Of a stretch of DNA of 37,217 bases, positions 1-6,899 are shown piece by piece. The notes beneath the pieces are model-generated. The model was not told where the DNA came from and did no database searches. It worked only from the letters and a program-made list of their open reading frames with translations. Within the stretch, counting starts at the first letter, position 1; the number at the start of each line of letters is the position of its first letter. The position numbers and the translations under genes are program-made. The DNA is from Kiritimatiellia bacterium (GTDB taxonomy: Bacteria > Verrucomicrobiota > Kiritimatiellia > RFP12 > UBA1067), in assembly GCA_016302985.1 (NCBI GenBank), contig JAEDMN010000004.1, positions 1 to 37,217 of the forward strand. Reading direction: 5' to 3'.

Positions 1-245
1 GAGTGCATGTACTTGCCCCAGAACTCGGTCTGCCACCAGCCGTGGCGCTCGGTCTTCTCCAGGAACGGCGCGGTGATGTAGTCGATGTCCGTGCCGACGA
101 CGTGGTTCTGGATCATCCTGTCGAGCTTCTCGCCGACGATGCCCTTCAGCGTCACGTTGCCGATGCCCGCGAGGGAGCTCGGTGCAGCCGCGTGGAGGGC
201 GAAGCCCGTCGTGAGCGCGGCTAGGGAAAGGATGCTCTTCTTCAT
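1..245 (-). CDS. Secreted glycoside hydrolase, GH127-like, 3' part outside window
   Basis: The first 81 codons are visible; the rest lies beyond the left edge. The protein starts MKKSILSLAALTTGF and has a typical Sec signal peptide ending near an Ala-rich site (about residue 20). The mature N-terminus contains GIVGEKLDRMIQNHVVGTD and then WWQTEFWGKYMH. A W..EFWGK.. motif soon after the N-terminus resembles GH127/DUF1680 beta-L-arabinofuranosidase-type enzymes, which remove arabinose from plant or mucin-like glycans. The ATG at 245 is chosen over the one at 250 because the latter meets a stop after two codons; an AAGGAA ribosome binding site lies just upstream. No clear -10 box is visible. The upstream remnant of a CE15-type esterase suggests a polysaccharide-degradation context. 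The signal peptide is clear; the family call is tentative because only the N-terminus can be read. Confidence 0.6.
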   Translation of the reverse strand, partial: MKKSILSLAALTTGFALHAAAPSSLAGIGNVTLKGIVGEKLDRMIQNHVVGTDIDYITAPFLEKTERHGWWQTEFWGKYMH

Positions 246-313
246 TTCATTTCCTTTTCGTTTTCGGATTTAAAATCCCGGACTCCGGTCCTCGACCTTC
301 GACGTCCACCCCG

Positions 314-448
314 TCACTTCATGTACTTGTCCGCGAAGTCCATGTAGTGGTTCCAGTCGAAGGGCAGCAGCTTGTGCCTGCCCTCGCGGATGTGGTAGCC
401 CATCCGCTCGGGGCAGCCGTAGGCCTCCCAGAGGTCGTGTGCGCCGCG
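314..448 (-). pseudogene. 3' remnant of a CE15-like glucuronoyl/acetylxylan esterase
   Basis: One frame ending at the TGA at 314-316 encodes about 44 residues, including DLWEAYGCPERMGYHIREG and then DWNHYMDFADKYMK before the stop. This closely resembles the C-terminal end of CE15 glucuronoyl methylesterases and related acetylxylan esterases, where a GYHxREGxH stretch with the catalytic-type His is followed by DWxxxxDFA. No start codon or upstream esterase sequence in this frame is present, because the protease gene ends at 477. The piece is therefore a tail left by deletion or rearrangement. It sits between the GH127-like gene and the protease gene and is probably not translated. Confidence 0.6.
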
Positions 449-476
449 CCGAACGCGGCATGCAGGTGCATCGTCC

Positions 477-1223
477 TCATTCCCTCTCCCATTTGACGCC
501 TGCCAGGCGCAGCGCGAACCGGCGGATACCGTTGAAACGCGTGTTCGTCTTCGACCAGTCGCGGTCGTCGCGGCAGTTGCGCAGGTAGCTGGCCACCGCC
601 AGCACGCGCCCGTTCCGGTCGATCACGGGGCTGCCGCTGTTGCCCGCCGTGAACGTCGCGTCGACCTCGATTTCCGTGGGGCCGACGCCCACGACGCGGC
701 CGTTGAGCTCGGTGATCACGCCGCGGCCGTCGCTGTTCCCCAGCACGGTCACGCGCTCGCCCACGTCCGGCAGCCCCGGACGGACCTCGAGCGCCGGACG
801 GTTGCCGTCCAGCGGGAAACGCGCCAGGTCGCGCCCGACCGCGAATTCGCAGGGGCCCAGCGCCAGCGTCGTGCCGTCGAGCATCGTCGCCCGCACGGGG
901 TTCTGCCCGCGCACGAGGTGCGCGTTCGTCAGCAGCCAGATCCGCCCCCCCTCCCGCATGACGAAGCCCGTGCCGGCCTTGCCGCCGGCGACGATCACCG
1001 CCAGCTTCGCCTTCGCCGCGGAGAAGGCGTCGTGCCGCTTGCTGCGGAAGGCCCCGCGGGCCACCCGCTCGCCGGCCGCGCGCGCGTCGGGCCAGCGCAT
1101 GCTGAACCGCGCGAAGACATTGGAGATGGAGTGTTGGAAGCTGACGCCGAAAGACGGACCCGGACCGCCCGCAACGACGCAGGCGGACAGCAGGACGAGG
1201 AGGAGGATGGAGACACGCTTCAA
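477..1223 (-). CDS. Lipoprotein trypsin-like serine protease
   Basis: The 248-residue protein starts with a lipoprotein signal peptide whose lipobox is LSAC (lipidated Cys15). It then folds as a trypsin-like protease: the catalytic His is in LTNAHLV (His102), the Asp probably in VGRDLARF (Asp132), and the nucleophile in AGNSGSPV (Ser197). The spacing fits a compact S1 domain without a PDZ domain, so it is not a full DegP. It should be anchored to a membrane facing the periplasm and cleave proteins there. The only in-frame start after the upstream stop is TTG at 1223. It has no proper ribosome binding site and lies 8 nt behind a strong -10 box, so the mRNA may be nearly leaderless. It lies 9 nt after trmO and overwrites the front of an old esterase gene. 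Substrate unknown. Confidence 0.8.
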   Translation of the reverse strand: MKRVSILLLVLLSACVVAGGPGPSFGVSFQHSISNVFARFSMRWPDARAAGERVARGAFRSKRHDAFSAAKAKLAVIVAGGKAGTGFVMREGGRIWLLTNAHLVRGQNPVRATMLDGTTLALGPCEFAVGRDLARFPLDGNRPALEVRPGLPDVGERVTVLGNSDGRGVITELNGRVVGVGPTEIEVDATFTAGNSGSPVIDRNGRVLAVASYLRNCRDDRDWSKTNTRFNGIRRFALRLAGVKWERE

Positions 1224-1231
1224 GTCTTCGA

Positions 1232-1261
1232 ATTATACCATACCCGCGCGCGGGCGTGCAA
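1232..1261 (-). promoter_or_regulatory. Promoter for the serine protease, inside the end of trmO
   Basis: On the minus strand TTGCAC (1261-1256) is followed after 18 nt by TATAAT (1237-1232), preceded by TGG to form an extended -10. The TAA stop of trmO lies within the TATAAT. The expected start of transcription is about 2 nt before the TTG start codon at 1223. Confidence 0.7.
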
Positions 1262-2039
1262 TGTCGGCCCCTGCCGGGGCGAAGACGGCCCGGTGGACGG
1301 CCTTGTCGGCATACGGGTCCGCCGGGTCGGCGAGCTCCCCGGCCGTGTAGCCGGTCCGCACGCGCAGCAGCGCGACGGTGCGCGCCGCCGCGTCCACCCG
1401 GAAGTCGAGCCGGAACATCCGCAGGGACATCGTGCCGGTGTCCTCGCCCGTGCGCGCGATGCGCTTGCGCGACGCGTCGAACGGTTCGCCGGCGAGCTGC
1501 ATGCGCGCCGTCGCCACCAGGTCCGGACCACCCGCCGCGAGCACGGCCGCCGCGGTTTCCGCGAACGCCGGCAGGATCTCCACCCGCCAGACCTCCTGGG
1601 ACGAGACCCAGCCGGCGCGGGCCTCCGGGAAGGCGTCGGCCGCGGGGATGTAGGGCTTGATGTCCAGAACCGGCGTGCCGTCCAGCAGGTCCGCCTCCTC
1701 CACCTCGACGACGCGTCCATGGACGCCGACGAGGCGCACGCAGGAAAGCCCGATGGGATTGGGGCGATAGGGCGCGCGGGAGGCGAAGACGCCCACCCGG
1801 GACACCCCGGGCGCCGTGACGGGCGGATGCGCCGTCGGACGCCACCCGCCCCCGTTCCGGTCGAAGACGAAGACCAGCCAGATGCGCTCGAAGCCGTCCA
1901 GGTCGCGCAGCGCCGTCTCGAAGTTGCGCCCCGGCGCCAGCTCGATCCGTCCGGGGTTCCCGGAGAACACGCCCTGTCGCGGCGCCTCGTACTTGCGCGC
2001 GGCGCCGCCCCGGAAGATGCCGATGGGCTCGAAATTCAC
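1233..2039 (-). CDS. trmO: tRNA (adenine-N6)-methyltransferase TrmO
   Basis: TrmO (formerly TsaA/YaeB) uses S-adenosylmethionine to methylate t6A37 of threonine tRNA, giving m6t6A. The hallmark stretch RVGVFASRAPYRPNPIGLS is at residues 81-99 and DIKPYIP at 126-132. DGFERIWLVFVFD (48-60) forms the family's core beta-barrel strand. The remaining residues form the C-terminal TrmO domain. The GTG at 2039 is chosen because CGGAG lies about 8 nt upstream and the product begins MNFEPIGIFRG as in homologues. The in-frame ATG at 2069 lies inside the terminator of the upstream tRNA gene, so it is unlikely. The 268-residue length is normal for the family's long form. The last codons overlap the protease promoter. 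Confidence 0.92.
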   Translation of the reverse strand: MNFEPIGIFRGGAARKYEAPRQGVFSGNPGRIELAPGRNFETALRDLDGFERIWLVFVFDRNGGGWRPTAHPPVTAPGVSRVGVFASRAPYRPNPIGLSCVRLVGVHGRVVEVEEADLLDGTPVLDIKPYIPAADAFPEARAGWVSSQEVWRVEILPAFAETAAAVLAAGGPDLVATARMQLAGEPFDASRKRIARTGEDTGTMSLRMFRLDFRVDAAARTVALLRVRTGYTAGELADPADPYADKAVHRAVFAPAGADIARPRAGMV

Positions 2040-2053
2040 GTGTCTACTCCGAG

Positions 2054-2087
2054 AAAAAACGAAAACCACCGCGTCGGCGGTGGTTTT
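2054..2087 (-). terminator. Rho-independent terminator of the tRNA gene
   Basis: A perfect 11-bp stem (2062-2072 with 2077-2087, AAAACCACCGC arm) with a 4-nt loop is followed on the minus strand by CGTTTTTT. It starts 4 nt after the encoded CCA of the tRNA. Confidence 0.9.
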
Positions 2088-2090
2088 GAG

Positions 2091-2165
2091 TGGTGGCGAG
2101 AAAGGGATTCGAACCCCTAACCAACGGATTATGATTCCGATGCTCTACCATTGAGCTATCTCGCC
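2091..2165 (-). tRNA. tRNA with CAT anticodon (elongator Met or Ile2)
   Basis: The 75-nt gene folds as a cloverleaf. The acceptor stem is GGCGAGA/TCTCGCC, the D arm GCTC/GAGC, and the T arm AGGGG/CCCTT with TTCGAAT loop. The 3' CCA is encoded. The 7-nt anticodon loop ATCATAA gives anticodon CAT. The G1-C72 pair rules out a typical initiator tRNA. Elongator Met and lysidine-modified Ile2 cannot be separated by eye. The first pair of the anticodon stem is a T-T mismatch, and position 32 is A instead of the usual pyrimidine. It has its own promoter and terminator. Confidence 0.93.
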
Positions 2166-2177
2166 GAACGAAGTCAG

Positions 2178-2206
2178 AGTTTATCAAAACCCGAGACGCC
2201 GTGCAA
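2178..2206 (-). promoter_or_regulatory. Promoter of the tRNA gene
   Basis: On the minus strand TTGCAC (2206-2201), a 17-nt spacer and TAAACT (2183-2178), with TGA in front giving an extended -10. Transcription should start about 6 nt before the mature 5' end of the tRNA. The -35 hexamer is the same as that of the protease promoter. Confidence 0.75.
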
Positions 2207-2259
2207 CAGCAAAATGAACGAAAGCTTCTTCCGCCCCGCGGATGCCGGTTGGCGCGGAA

Positions 2260-3303
2260 TCAGGGCCAGAAGACCTTGGCCGCGGCCGAGAGCGCGCGGG
2301 TCTTCGGCAGCAGGTCGAAACGGGCCTTCATCTCCGCGACCGAGTCGCCGCCGAGCTTCTCGGCCAGCGCGTCGGCGAGCACCAGGCAGACCGCGGACTC
2401 CACGACCACGACGGCGCGGGGCACGGGGCAGACGTCGCTGCGCTCGTAGGTCGTGCCGCACGGTTCGCCCGTCGCGAGGTCGACCGTGGGCTGGGACTTG
2501 ATCGTCGTCGGAATCGGCTTCATCGCCGCGCGCACGACCAGCGTCCCGCCGTCCGTGATGCCGCCCGTGACACCGCCCATGCGACCGCGGGTCTCGGTGC
2601 CCTTCATGCCGGCGAGTGCGAAGCCGTCGCCGATTTCGACGCCCTTGATCGCGGGGATGGACATCACGGCCGCGGCGAGGCGTCCGTCCAGCTTGCGGTC
2701 GGCGGAGACATGCGAGCCGAGGCCGACGGGCACGCCGGAGACGGAGACCTCGATGACGCCGCCCAGCGTCTCGCCGTCCGCGCGGGCCTGCTCCACGAGG
2801 TCGACGGCATCGGAGCCGTCGGCCGCGCAGGGACGGCCGCCCAGGGAGACGAGCCGGCCTTCGACCGCGATGCCGAACGCCTTCAGCAGGGCGCGGCAGC
2901 AGGCGCCGGCCGCGACGCGGCTGGCCGTTTCGCGGGCGGAGGCACGCTCGAGCGAGGGGCGGATGTCGTCGTAGCCGTACTTGACGACGGCGGCGAAGTC
3001 GGCGTGGCCCGGCCGCGGCGCGGTGTAGGCGGGGACCTCGCGTCCCTTCCAGGCCGCGTGGTTCGCATTGGCGATGGTCATCGCCACGGGCGCGCCCGTG
3101 GTGACGCCGGCCAGGACGCCGGAGGTGATCGCCGCGCGGTCGGTCTCGATCGCCATGCGGCGGCCGGCGCCGAGCGGCAGCTGGCGCCGCGCCAGGTCGG
3201 CGCGGACGAGGTTCTCGTCCAGGGGAAGTCCGGCCGGGAGGCCTTCGACGACCACGGTCAGCTGCGGGCCATGCGATTCGCCGGCGGAAACGTAACGTAT
3301 CAT
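2260..3303 (-). CDS. aroC: Chorismate synthase
   Basis: AroC converts 5-enolpyruvylshikimate-3-phosphate to chorismate using reduced FMN, the last shikimate-pathway step, in the cytosol. The 347-residue product shows the family signatures: SAGESHGPQL near residues 6-15, the RPGHADFAAVVKYG stretch, ERASARETASRVAAGA, and HVSADRKLD. Length is normal. The ATG at 3303 overlaps the TGA of the SurA-like gene (ATGA), so translation is probably coupled. It is the last gene of the yajL-surA-like-aroC operon. The step before it, aroA, is also in this window but belongs to another operon. No strong terminator is visible before the tRNA promoter. Confidence 0.95.
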   Translation of the reverse strand: MIRYVSAGESHGPQLTVVVEGLPAGLPLDENLVRADLARRQLPLGAGRRMAIETDRAAITSGVLAGVTTGAPVAMTIANANHAAWKGREVPAYTAPRPGHADFAAVVKYGYDDIRPSLERASARETASRVAAGACCRALLKAFGIAVEGRLVSLGGRPCAADGSDAVDLVEQARADGETLGGVIEVSVSGVPVGLGSHVSADRKLDGRLAAAVMSIPAIKGVEIGDGFALAGMKGTETRGRMGGVTGGITDGGTLVVRAAMKPIPTTIKSQPTVDLATGEPCGTTYERSDVCPVPRAVVVVESAVCLVLADALAEKLGGDSVAEMKARFDLLPKTRALSAAAKVFWP

Positions 3304-4028
3304 TTCGACTCCTGCATCTTGTCGTCGTCCTCGGGACGGGCCGGTGAGACGGCCTCGAGGGTCTCGAGTTCGGGGAAATCGGGGCTTTTCACGTCCGCCT
3401 TCGCGTACAGCGCGCGGAAGAGCCGGCGGAAGCCCCGGCGGAAGCGTTCGGCCCGAAGGCGGTCCTGGATTGCCTTGCGGGAAGGACGGGGGCCGGACGG
3501 CGCGTGCGCGGCAAGGTGCGCCTCGACCTCGTCCGGCGGGACGACGATGGCGTCCTTGACCTCCTTGGCGGTGAACTTGTTGACCAGCACGCCCTCGCGG
3601 AAGTCGCGCCGCTTGAGCTCGGCGGGCAACGGCCCCTCCTCGAAGAACTGGTCGGGGGTCAGATTTCGCCCCCTGAGGCGCGCGGCGACCTGCGCGAGGG
3701 CCTCCTTCTCGTCGTCGGGCGTGGCGGTGTAGCCGCGCGCGACGGCTTCGGCGAGGAGGACCTCCTTGACGATCCACAGCCGCGCCGCCTGGAGGCGGTA
3801 GTGGCGCGCCAGCGCACCCGCGTCGCCCGCGTCCTTGGGCAGGCGCCCGGTCCGCCGGGCGTCCTCGAGCAGCGTGGCGCCCCGCATGGCGAGCTCTCCG
3901 ACCGAAAGCACGCGGCCGTTCATGGACACCGCGGTGCGCCAGGGCCGGCCGCGCCACAGGTGCAGTCCCGCGACAACCAGCGCCGCGAACCCTGCAAGCG
4001 CCAGCGCATGCAGGATTCCGCGCTTCAT
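3300..4028 (-). CDS. SurA N-terminal-like periplasmic chaperone without PPIase domain
   Basis: The 242-residue protein has an N-terminal membrane anchor or uncleaved signal (residues about 5-25, LHALALAGFAALVVAGLHLW). VSMNGRVLSVGELAMRG follows, the usual start of SurA/PpiC-type chaperone domains, and then a helical region with KEVLLAEAVARGY and a DEKEAL segment. No parvulin catalytic domain follows; the tail is basic and then acidic. It probably binds unfolded envelope proteins in the periplasm; this is inferred from the fold signature only. It overlaps yajL upstream and aroC downstream by 4 nt each, so the three genes are translated as a unit. An unrelated membrane-anchored helical protein cannot be excluded. 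Confidence 0.65.
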   Translation of the reverse strand: MKRGILHALALAGFAALVVAGLHLWRGRPWRTAVSMNGRVLSVGELAMRGATLLEDARRTGRLPKDAGDAGALARHYRLQAARLWIVKEVLLAEAVARGYTATPDDEKEALAQVAARLRGRNLTPDQFFEEGPLPAELKRRDFREGVLVNKFTAKEVKDAIVVPPDEVEAHLAAHAPSGPRPSRKAIQDRLRAERFRRGFRRLFRALYAKADVKSPDFPELETLEAVSPARPEDDDKMQESK

Positions 4029-4576
4029 TGAAACTCCGTGAGCATCCCGTTCGCGACGCCGTGGGCGCGGCGCTCGCCCTCGAGATGGGAGAGGACGACC
4101 AGCGCGAACAGCGTCGCGGAACCCGGTCCCTGTCCCGTGACGACGTTCCCGTCCGCCACCACCGGCACATGCTGGACGGGACGCGCCATCTGGGGCGCGC
4201 AGGTGGGATAGCAGGTCACATCCTCCTTCTCGAGCACGCCGGCGGCCTCCAGCACCGTGGGCGCCGCGCAGATGGCGCAGACGAGGCGGCCTTCCTCCTT
4301 CTGCCGACGGAGACGCGCGTGGAGCGGTTCGCACGCCATCAGATTCTGCGTGCCTTCCCCCCCTCCAGGTAGTATAATGGCGTCGTATTCGCCATCCAGG
4401 ACATCCGTCAGCAGGGCCTCGGCCTCCATTCGGATGCCGTGCGCGGAAAGGACGGACCGGGCCGGGCCCAGCGCCGCCGTGACGACCTCGACTCCGCCGC
4501 GGCGGAGCACGTCGATGATGGAGACCGCCTCGATGTCCTCGAAGCCGTCCGCAAGGGGGACAAGAACCTTTGACAT
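4025..4576 (-). CDS. yajL: DJ-1/PfpI family protein, YajL-like
   Basis: The 183-residue protein begins MSKVLVPLADGFEDIEA, the family start with the conserved Glu (Glu13) that contacts the reactive cysteine. The nucleophile elbow is VCAICAAPTVL with Cys103. ILPGGGEGTQNL and the GQGPGSATLFAL region complete the ThiJ/YajL pattern. Members act as redox-sensitive chaperones or deglycase-like enzymes in the cytosol; the exact activity is disputed for the family and cannot be fixed here. The ATG at 4576 fits the family start and lies 9 nt behind a TATACT box without a ribosome binding site, so the operon mRNA may be close to leaderless. First gene of the operon with the SurA-like gene and aroC. Confidence 0.88.
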   Translation of the reverse strand: MSKVLVPLADGFEDIEAVSIIDVLRRGGVEVVTAALGPARSVLSAHGIRMEAEALLTDVLDGEYDAIILPGGGEGTQNLMACEPLHARLRRQKEEGRLVCAICAAPTVLEAAGVLEKEDVTCYPTCAPQMARPVQHVPVVADGNVVTGQGPGSATLFALVVLSHLEGERRAHGVANGMLTEFQ

Positions 4577-4585
4577 GATGAGGAG

Positions 4586-4615
4586 AGTATAGCAGAATGA
4601 TGACCCCCGAGACAA
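4586..4615 (-). promoter_or_regulatory. Promoter of the yajL operon
   Basis: On the minus strand TTGTCT (4615-4610), an 18-nt spacer and TATACT (4591-4586) with TGC in front (extended -10). The -35 box lies inside the first codons of the divergent rescue-factor gene. The -10 is 9 nt from the yajL ATG. Confidence 0.65.
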
Positions 4616-4995
4616 TCGCCAAAATCAAGGCGCTGATGGCCGAGGCGTTCATCTACGAGGAGGACCTGGAGGAGAGCTTCATCCTCGGTGGCGGCCCCGG
4701 TGGACAGAAGACGAACAAGACCTCGTCCGTCGTCCGGCTGCTCCATCCCCCTTCCGGCCTGCAGGTGCGCTGCGGCGAGAACCGTTCGCGCGAGATCAAC
4801 CGCTGGCTGGCGCGACGCATGCTCGCGGAACGGCTCCTCGAACGGGAGCAGGGGCGCAAGAGCGCGGAACAGCAGGCCCGCGAGAAGAAGCGGCGCCAGA
4901 AACGGCGTCGGTCGCGACGCCAGAAGCAGCGCATGCTGGAGCAGAAGCGCCAGCATGCGGAAATCAAGGCGAACCGGAAGCCCGTGGAGTACTAG
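4597..4995 (+). CDS. GGQ-domain peptidyl-tRNA hydrolase / ribosome rescue factor, ArfB-like
   Basis: The 132-residue protein consists of one release-factor class I catalytic domain: EESFILGGGPGGQKTNKTSS carries the GGQ motif near residues 31-36, and VRLLHPPSGLQVRCGENRS follows. The C-terminal third is strongly basic (KKRRQKRRRSRRQKQR), like the tail ArfB/YaeJ and ICT1 insert into the mRNA channel. Such proteins hydrolyse peptidyl-tRNA on stalled ribosomes. There is no codon-recognition domain. GGAGAG about 9 nt upstream supports the ATG at 4597; a second ATG follows directly. It is one of only two clear plus-strand genes in the window. Its stop codon shares the CTAG at 4992-4995 with that of plsC. 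Confidence 0.85.
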   Translation: MMTPETIAKIKALMAEAFIYEEDLEESFILGGGPGGQKTNKTSSVVRLLHPPSGLQVRCGENRSREINRWLARRMLAERLLEREQGRKSAEQQAREKKRRQKRRRSRRQKQRMLEQKRQHAEIKANRKPVEY

Positions 4996-5831
4996 GACTC
5001 GGTGGGAAGGCCCCACGTGTCGAGCGTCGACTTGATCCAGTCGAAGGACGCCTGGTGCATCTCCTTGGAGGAGCCGGAAAGGACGGGACCGCACGCGATG
5101 CGGATGTCCTTGGAGGGATCCACCGTGCCGAAGTCCTTGGCCCAGCCCTTGCCGTCCGGGCGGGTCGGCATGACGTCGGTCTTCACCGCGATCGGCACGA
5201 CGGGCACGCCCGCCTTCTCCGCGAGCTTCGCGCCGATCGAGCTCCAGCCCTTGCGCGCGAAGACGGGCTGGCGCGTGCCCTGGGAGAAGATGAGCACGGA
5301 CTCGCCGCGGGCGATGCGCTCGCCGCCGACCTTGAAGAGGGAGAGCAGGTCCTCGCGCGGATTCGTGCGCCCGACGGGGATCAGCCCCATGTGGACCGCG
5401 GACCGGTTCATGAACGGCAGGTGGAGCAAGGAGGCCTTCGCCACGGTGTTGAACGGCCCGAAGGTCAGCAGCACGAACGGCAGAATGATGGTCTCGAGCG
5501 TGGACATGTGGTTCGCCACGTAGACGACCGGCCCCGGGTATTCCCGCCGCTGCTCCCACCCCATGGCCGACACCTTCGTCCCGAGCGCCTCGGCGGTGCG
5601 GACGGACTCGAAGCAGAAATGCGCCCAGAGATCCGTGTCCAGGCGGTGAATGGCCTCGGTGAAGCTGCATTTCGGGAACACGCTGAACACGCTCCAGGCG
5701 AACCTGAAGGTCGTCAGCGCCCCCGGTGCGTGCGGCTGCGCGGCCATGCGCTCGGCGGGGGTCTCGTAGCGTCCCGTCCGCAGCAGCTCCTCGCGGAACA
5801 TCTCCAGCGTCGTCCTCTTCACGGTCTGCAT
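4992..5831 (-). CDS. plsC: 1-acyl-sn-glycerol-3-phosphate acyltransferase family protein
   Basis: PlsC-type enzymes acylate lysophosphatidic acid at the inner membrane during phospholipid synthesis. In this 279-residue protein the catalytic H(x)4E-type motif is VANHMSTLET, and the acceptor-binding motif is FSQGTR in place of the usual FPEGTR. GLIPVGRTNPREDL and VPVVPIAVKTD also fit the family. The long N-terminal segment (about 100 residues) before the HX4 motif is larger than in classic PlsC, so a related lipid acyltransferase is possible. It follows the coiled-coil secreted protein by 9 nt and is probably cotranscribed. Its TAG stop overlaps the convergent rescue-factor stop, leaving no room for a terminator. 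Confidence 0.8.
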   Translation of the reverse strand: MQTVKRTTLEMFREELLRTGRYETPAERMAAQPHAPGALTTFRFAWSVFSVFPKCSFTEAIHRLDTDLWAHFCFESVRTAEALGTKVSAMGWEQRREYPGPVVYVANHMSTLETIILPFVLLTFGPFNTVAKASLLHLPFMNRSAVHMGLIPVGRTNPREDLLSLFKVGGERIARGESVLIFSQGTRQPVFARKGWSSIGAKLAEKAGVPVVPIAVKTDVMPTRPDGKGWAKDFGTVDPSKDIRIACGPVLSGSSKEMHQASFDWIKSTLDTWGLPTES

Positions 5832-5840
5832 CCCCTCTCG

Positions 5841-6884
5841 CTATTCCTGGTTCTGGCCCTCGGGCGGGGTCTCGCCCTGCTGCGCGGCCGCGGCGGCCTG
5901 GTTCTGCCGCTCCTCGCGCTGGCGCGCCAGCTCCTCCTTGAGCTGCAGCAGCGCCTCGCGCTGCTGTTCGCGCTCCGCCGCGAACTGCTCGCGTTCGGCC
6001 GCGACGCGCTCGCGTTCGGCCTTCGCCTGCGCCGTCGCCGCGGCCAGCGCGTCCGCCGCGGCCTTCCGCTCGGCTTCGCGCTGGGCGCGACGCGCGCGCA
6101 GCGATCCCGGATGCAGGCCGCCCGGCAACGCGCCCCCGCCCGCCGCCGGCCCGGCGGCGCCCGGCGCCGCCCCGTTCGAACGTCCCTGGGCGAGACGTCC
6201 GGGGGCAGGGCTCCTGCGTCCGCCCTTCGCACCCGGCGCCGCGCCGCCCGCGCTGTCGCCCAGCTTGATCGTCGCCTCGACGCCGTTCTGCTCGAGCACG
6301 ACCGACCATTCCTTGAGGTCCGCGCTCTTGAAGGTCCAGCCGTCGCGCGACTCGCCCTCCTCCAGATAGTAGTTCCCGGCCGGCTGCCGCGAGGAGTCGA
6401 CGAAGCCGACGGCGATCGTGCCCCCCGGCAGGCGGTTCAGCATGCAGACCCTGACGGAGGAGATGATGCGCTGCTCCTCCTCGGAGGCATTGAACTCGGC
6501 GGCCGCCGCCCCCCCCTCCGCGGCAGCCGCGCCGTCGCCGGACGCGCCCTCGCCGGGCCTGTCGGGATCGAAGCTCGCCGGAGGCCGGCCGAAGGGTTGC
6601 CGGTCGACGATGGGCTGGTAGCGCGAGAACGGGATCCGCTTCCGCACGGACGTCTCCTCGCCGTCCTCCCCCCCCTCCGCCTCGCCGTTCCCCCCGCCCT
6701 CCGCCTCGCTGCCCGCGGACTCCGCCGGGGCGCCCGCCGCGGCCGGATCTTCGGCCTTCGCGGCCTCCACAGCCGGACCCGCGCCCGCGGCGGCAGACGC
6801 CTCACCGTCCGCCAGCAGCCGAGCGCACGGCAACGGGAAAGCCGCAAGGGCGAAAAGCAAACAGGCTCTGAAATGGAATGTCAT
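5841..6884 (-). CDS. Secreted/periplasmic protein with YQPIVDRQPFG motif and C-terminal coiled coil
   Basis: The 347-residue protein has an N-terminal signal peptide (MTFHFRACLLFALAAFPL). An Ala/Glu/Gly-rich low-complexity linker follows, then SRYQPIVDRQPFGRPP. This last motif recalls the GspC/PilP-like N-terminus found in PVC secretion or pilus proteins, where a Y-x-x-I-V-D-R-x-P-F-G motif precedes a small beta domain. A beta-rich middle (SVRVCMLNRLPGG, NYYLEEGESRDGWTF) is followed by a Pro/Gly linker and a long Arg/Glu/Ala coiled coil from about residue 265 to the end. Function unknown; a role in a type II secretion or type IV pilus machine is a guess, with prepilin peptidase encoded nearby. 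The ATG lies exactly 6 nt after a TAGAAT box, so a leaderless mRNA is expected. Confidence 0.7.
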   Translation of the reverse strand: MTFHFRACLLFALAAFPLPCARLLADGEASAAAGAGPAVEAAKAEDPAAAGAPAESAGSEAEGGGNGEAEGGEDGEETSVRKRIPFSRYQPIVDRQPFGRPPASFDPDRPGEGASGDGAAAAEGGAAAAEFNASEEEQRIISSVRVCMLNRLPGGTIAVGFVDSSRQPAGNYYLEEGESRDGWTFKSADLKEWSVVLEQNGVEATIKLGDSAGGAAPGAKGGRRSPAPGRLAQGRSNGAAPGAAGPAAGGGALPGGLHPGSLRARRAQREAERKAAADALAAATAQAKAERERVAAEREQFAAEREQQREALLQLKEELARQREERQNQAAAAAQQGETPPEGQNQE

Positions 6885-6890
6885 GGTCTT

Positions 6891-6899
6891 ATTCTATCA
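6891..6899 (-). promoter_or_regulatory. Extended -10 promoter element for the coiled-coil protein
   Basis: TGATAGAAT on the minus strand. The TGA is also the stop codon of ubiE. TAGAAT ends 6 nt before the ATG at 6884, so the start site should coincide with the A of the ATG. No convincing -35. Confidence 0.6.

Noticed and set aside
2062..2069. ATG at 2069 as start of trmO
   Set aside because: It lies within the tRNA terminator stem, whereas the GTG at 2039 has a ribosome binding site and matches the family N-terminus.
3689..3960. Parvulin PPIase domain in the SurA-like protein
   Set aside because: The catalytic-domain motifs are absent; only the N-terminal chaperone-like region can be seen.
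4570..4598. TTGACA (4570-4575) as -35 of the rescue-factor gene
   Set aside because: A -10 at proper spacing (CAGAAT, 4593-4598) would put the transcript start inside the gene after the ATG, while the GGAGAG ribosome binding site upstream needs an earlier start.
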